Assembly (NCBI GenBank): GCA_019239785.1
Contig: JAFAZM010000302.1
Span: forward strand, 1-7,159
DNA: 7,159 nucleotides
Direction of reading: 5' to 3'
Source: Sphingomonadaceae bacterium
GTDB lineage: Bacteria > Pseudomonadota > Alphaproteobacteria > Sphingomonadales > Sphingomonadaceae
Shown here piece by piece: positions 6,238 through 7,159 of this stretch. The notes under the pieces were generated by a model. It was not told the DNA's origin, searched no databases, and saw only the letters and a list, made by a program, of their open reading frames with translations. The position numbers were made by a program, and so were the translations under genes. Within the stretch, counting starts at the first letter, position 1, and every line of letters starts with the position of its first letter.

Positions 6238-7159
6238 ATGCGCGAAGGCAATGCGATCCGCGAAGTGGTCGTCGCCGGCGGCGGCGTGGTGGGCTGGTCG
6301 GCCGCGGCGGCCTTGCGCCGGCGCCTACCCGGGCTTTCGGTGACGATCGTGCCGGTGCCGCCGCCAGCGGACGCGCTCGCCGACCGCATAGCCTCCACCC
6401 TGCCCTCGACAATTGCCTTCCACGCCGATCTCGGCCTCAGCGACGCCGACACGATCGTCCGCGCCGGCAGCTCGTTCCGGCTCGGCACCCGCTTCGACGG
6501 CTGGGCCGAGGGCCTGCCGGCCTACGTCCATGCTTATGGGGAATATGGCCGGCCGTTCGGCACCGCCTCCTTCCATCTGCACTGGGTGCGTGCCGCGCGC
6601 CGCGCGGCCGCGGCGGCCTTCGACGCGCACGCGCCGGCAGCGGCGATCGCCCGCGCCGGCCGCTTCGCGCCGCCGCAGGGCGATCCGGGCTCGCCGCTGG
6701 CGGGCTTCGCATATGGGTTGCAGCTGAACCTGCCCCGCTATCTGCAGATGATGCGGGCTTATGCGCTCCATCTCGGCGTCCGCGAGCGCAGCGTCGGGAT
6801 CGGGAATGTGCAGCTGCGCGGAGAGGACGGCTTCATCGAATCGCTCCGCCTCGACGACGGCAGCGCGCTGGCCGCCGACCTCTTCGTCGACTGCACCGGC
6901 CCTGCCGCGGCCTTGCGCGGCGCGCTCGACCGGGATTTCGACTCCTGGGCGCAGTGGCTGCCCTGCGACCGGGTGCTGCTGGCCGAGGGCCCGCCCCCGC
7001 CGGCGCCCTCCGCGCTCGACGATGTCGCCGCGATGCCTGCCGGCTGGCGCTGGCGGGCCGAATCACCGGTCCGCACGATGCATGGCCTGGTCTACGCCTC
7101 CGCCGCGCTCGGCGACGACGAGGCGCGGGAGGCCTTGCGCGAGGCGTCCGGCGCCGCGC
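6238..7159 (+). CDS. Halogenase-family paralogue lacking catalytic motifs, partial (runs off right edge)
   Basis: The frame opens with ATG 6238, one base after the first halogenase's stop, and stays open for 307 codons to the edge. GAGG at 6225-6228, inside the upstream gene, can serve as ribosome-binding site, so the two are probably co-transcribed and translationally coupled. The fold is that of the halogenase family: GGGVVGW at 14-20, LFVDCTG matching LFVDCSG upstream, and WAQWLPCDR matching WSKWLPADR. Gap-free alignment with the neighbour puts Arg81 (SSFRLGTRF) at the catalytic lysine and Ala52 at the glutamate of GVGEAT, turns HPF into HAY (98-100), and turns WRWRIP into WRWRAE (270-275). 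It is therefore probably not a halogenase by the known mechanism. It could be a partner subunit, a flavoprotein with another reaction, or a decaying duplicate, though the long intact frame argues against decay. The region of the catalytic Glu/Ser is outside the window. Confidence 0.88.
   Translation, partial: MREGNAIREVVVAGGGVVGWSAAAALRRRLPGLSVTIVPVPPPADALADRIASTLPSTIAFHADLGLSDADTIVRAGSSFRLGTRFDGWAEGLPAYVHAYGEYGRPFGTASFHLHWVRAARRAAAAAFDAHAPAAAIARAGRFAPPQGDPGSPLAGFAYGLQLNLPRYLQMMRAYALHLGVRERSVGIGNVQLRGEDGFIESLRLDDGSALAADLFVDCTGPAAALRGALDRDFDSWAQWLPCDRVLLAEGPPPPAPSALDDVAAMPAGWRWRAESPVRTMHGLVYASAALGDDEAREALREASGAA

Noticed and set aside
6225..6240. Terminator or promoter between the two halogenase genes
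   Set aside because: Only one base separates them and no hairpin followed by T residues is present.
4422..6488. Minus-strand open frame of 688 codons opposite the halogenase genes
   Set aside because: Same cause: low-complexity composition and no motif, while the plus strand carries unmistakable halogenase motifs.

Overview
The window looks like a piece of a carbohydrate-utilisation locus from a GC-rich alphaproteobacterium, most likely a sphingomonad or a caulobacter relative. The evidence is strong G/C preference at third codon positions, a TonB-dependent receptor of the Xanthomonas/Caulobacter/Sphingomonas type, a LacI-type palindromic operator, and flavin-dependent halogenases placed beside glycoside hydrolases. 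No rRNA or other species marker is present, so the taxonomic call is an inference.

Layout: (1) Bases 1-961, minus strand: the first 320 residues of a TonB-dependent outer-membrane receptor (signal peptide, Ala/Gln/Pro linker, TonB box, plug), running off the left edge. (2) Bases 962-1149: a divergent control region with a perfect 14-bp palindrome, TGTTAGCGCTAACA. (3) Bases 1150-4704, plus strand: an exported 1184-residue two-enzyme protein, a GH43 beta-xylosidase/arabinofuranosidase module with its concanavalin-like C-terminal domain, joined to an Ig-like domain and a GH9 cellulase-family module; both active sites look intact. (4) Bases 4660-4699: a near copy of the operator, with a plausible promoter, lying inside the last codons of that gene. 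(5) Bases 4722-6236: a complete flavin-dependent halogenase (504 aa) with all recognised catalytic motifs. (6) From 6238 to the right edge: a second halogenase-family protein, one base after the first, which keeps the FAD-binding fold but has lost the catalytic lysine and two signature motifs.

How the parts may work together (inference): the receptor would import oligosaccharides, or aromatic-bearing oligosaccharides, that the exported GH43-GH9 protein helps release from plant cell-wall material. A LacI-family repressor, not encoded here, would hold both the receptor side and the halogenase side through the shared operator. The halogenases have no signal peptide and so act in the cytoplasm. 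Their substrate is unknown; the first lacks the segment that binds the amino-acid part of tryptophan in PrnA-type enzymes.

The most noteworthy points are the GH43-GH9 fusion, the operator written into the 3' end of the fusion's coding sequence, and the tandem of an apparently active halogenase with an apparently inactive paralogue.
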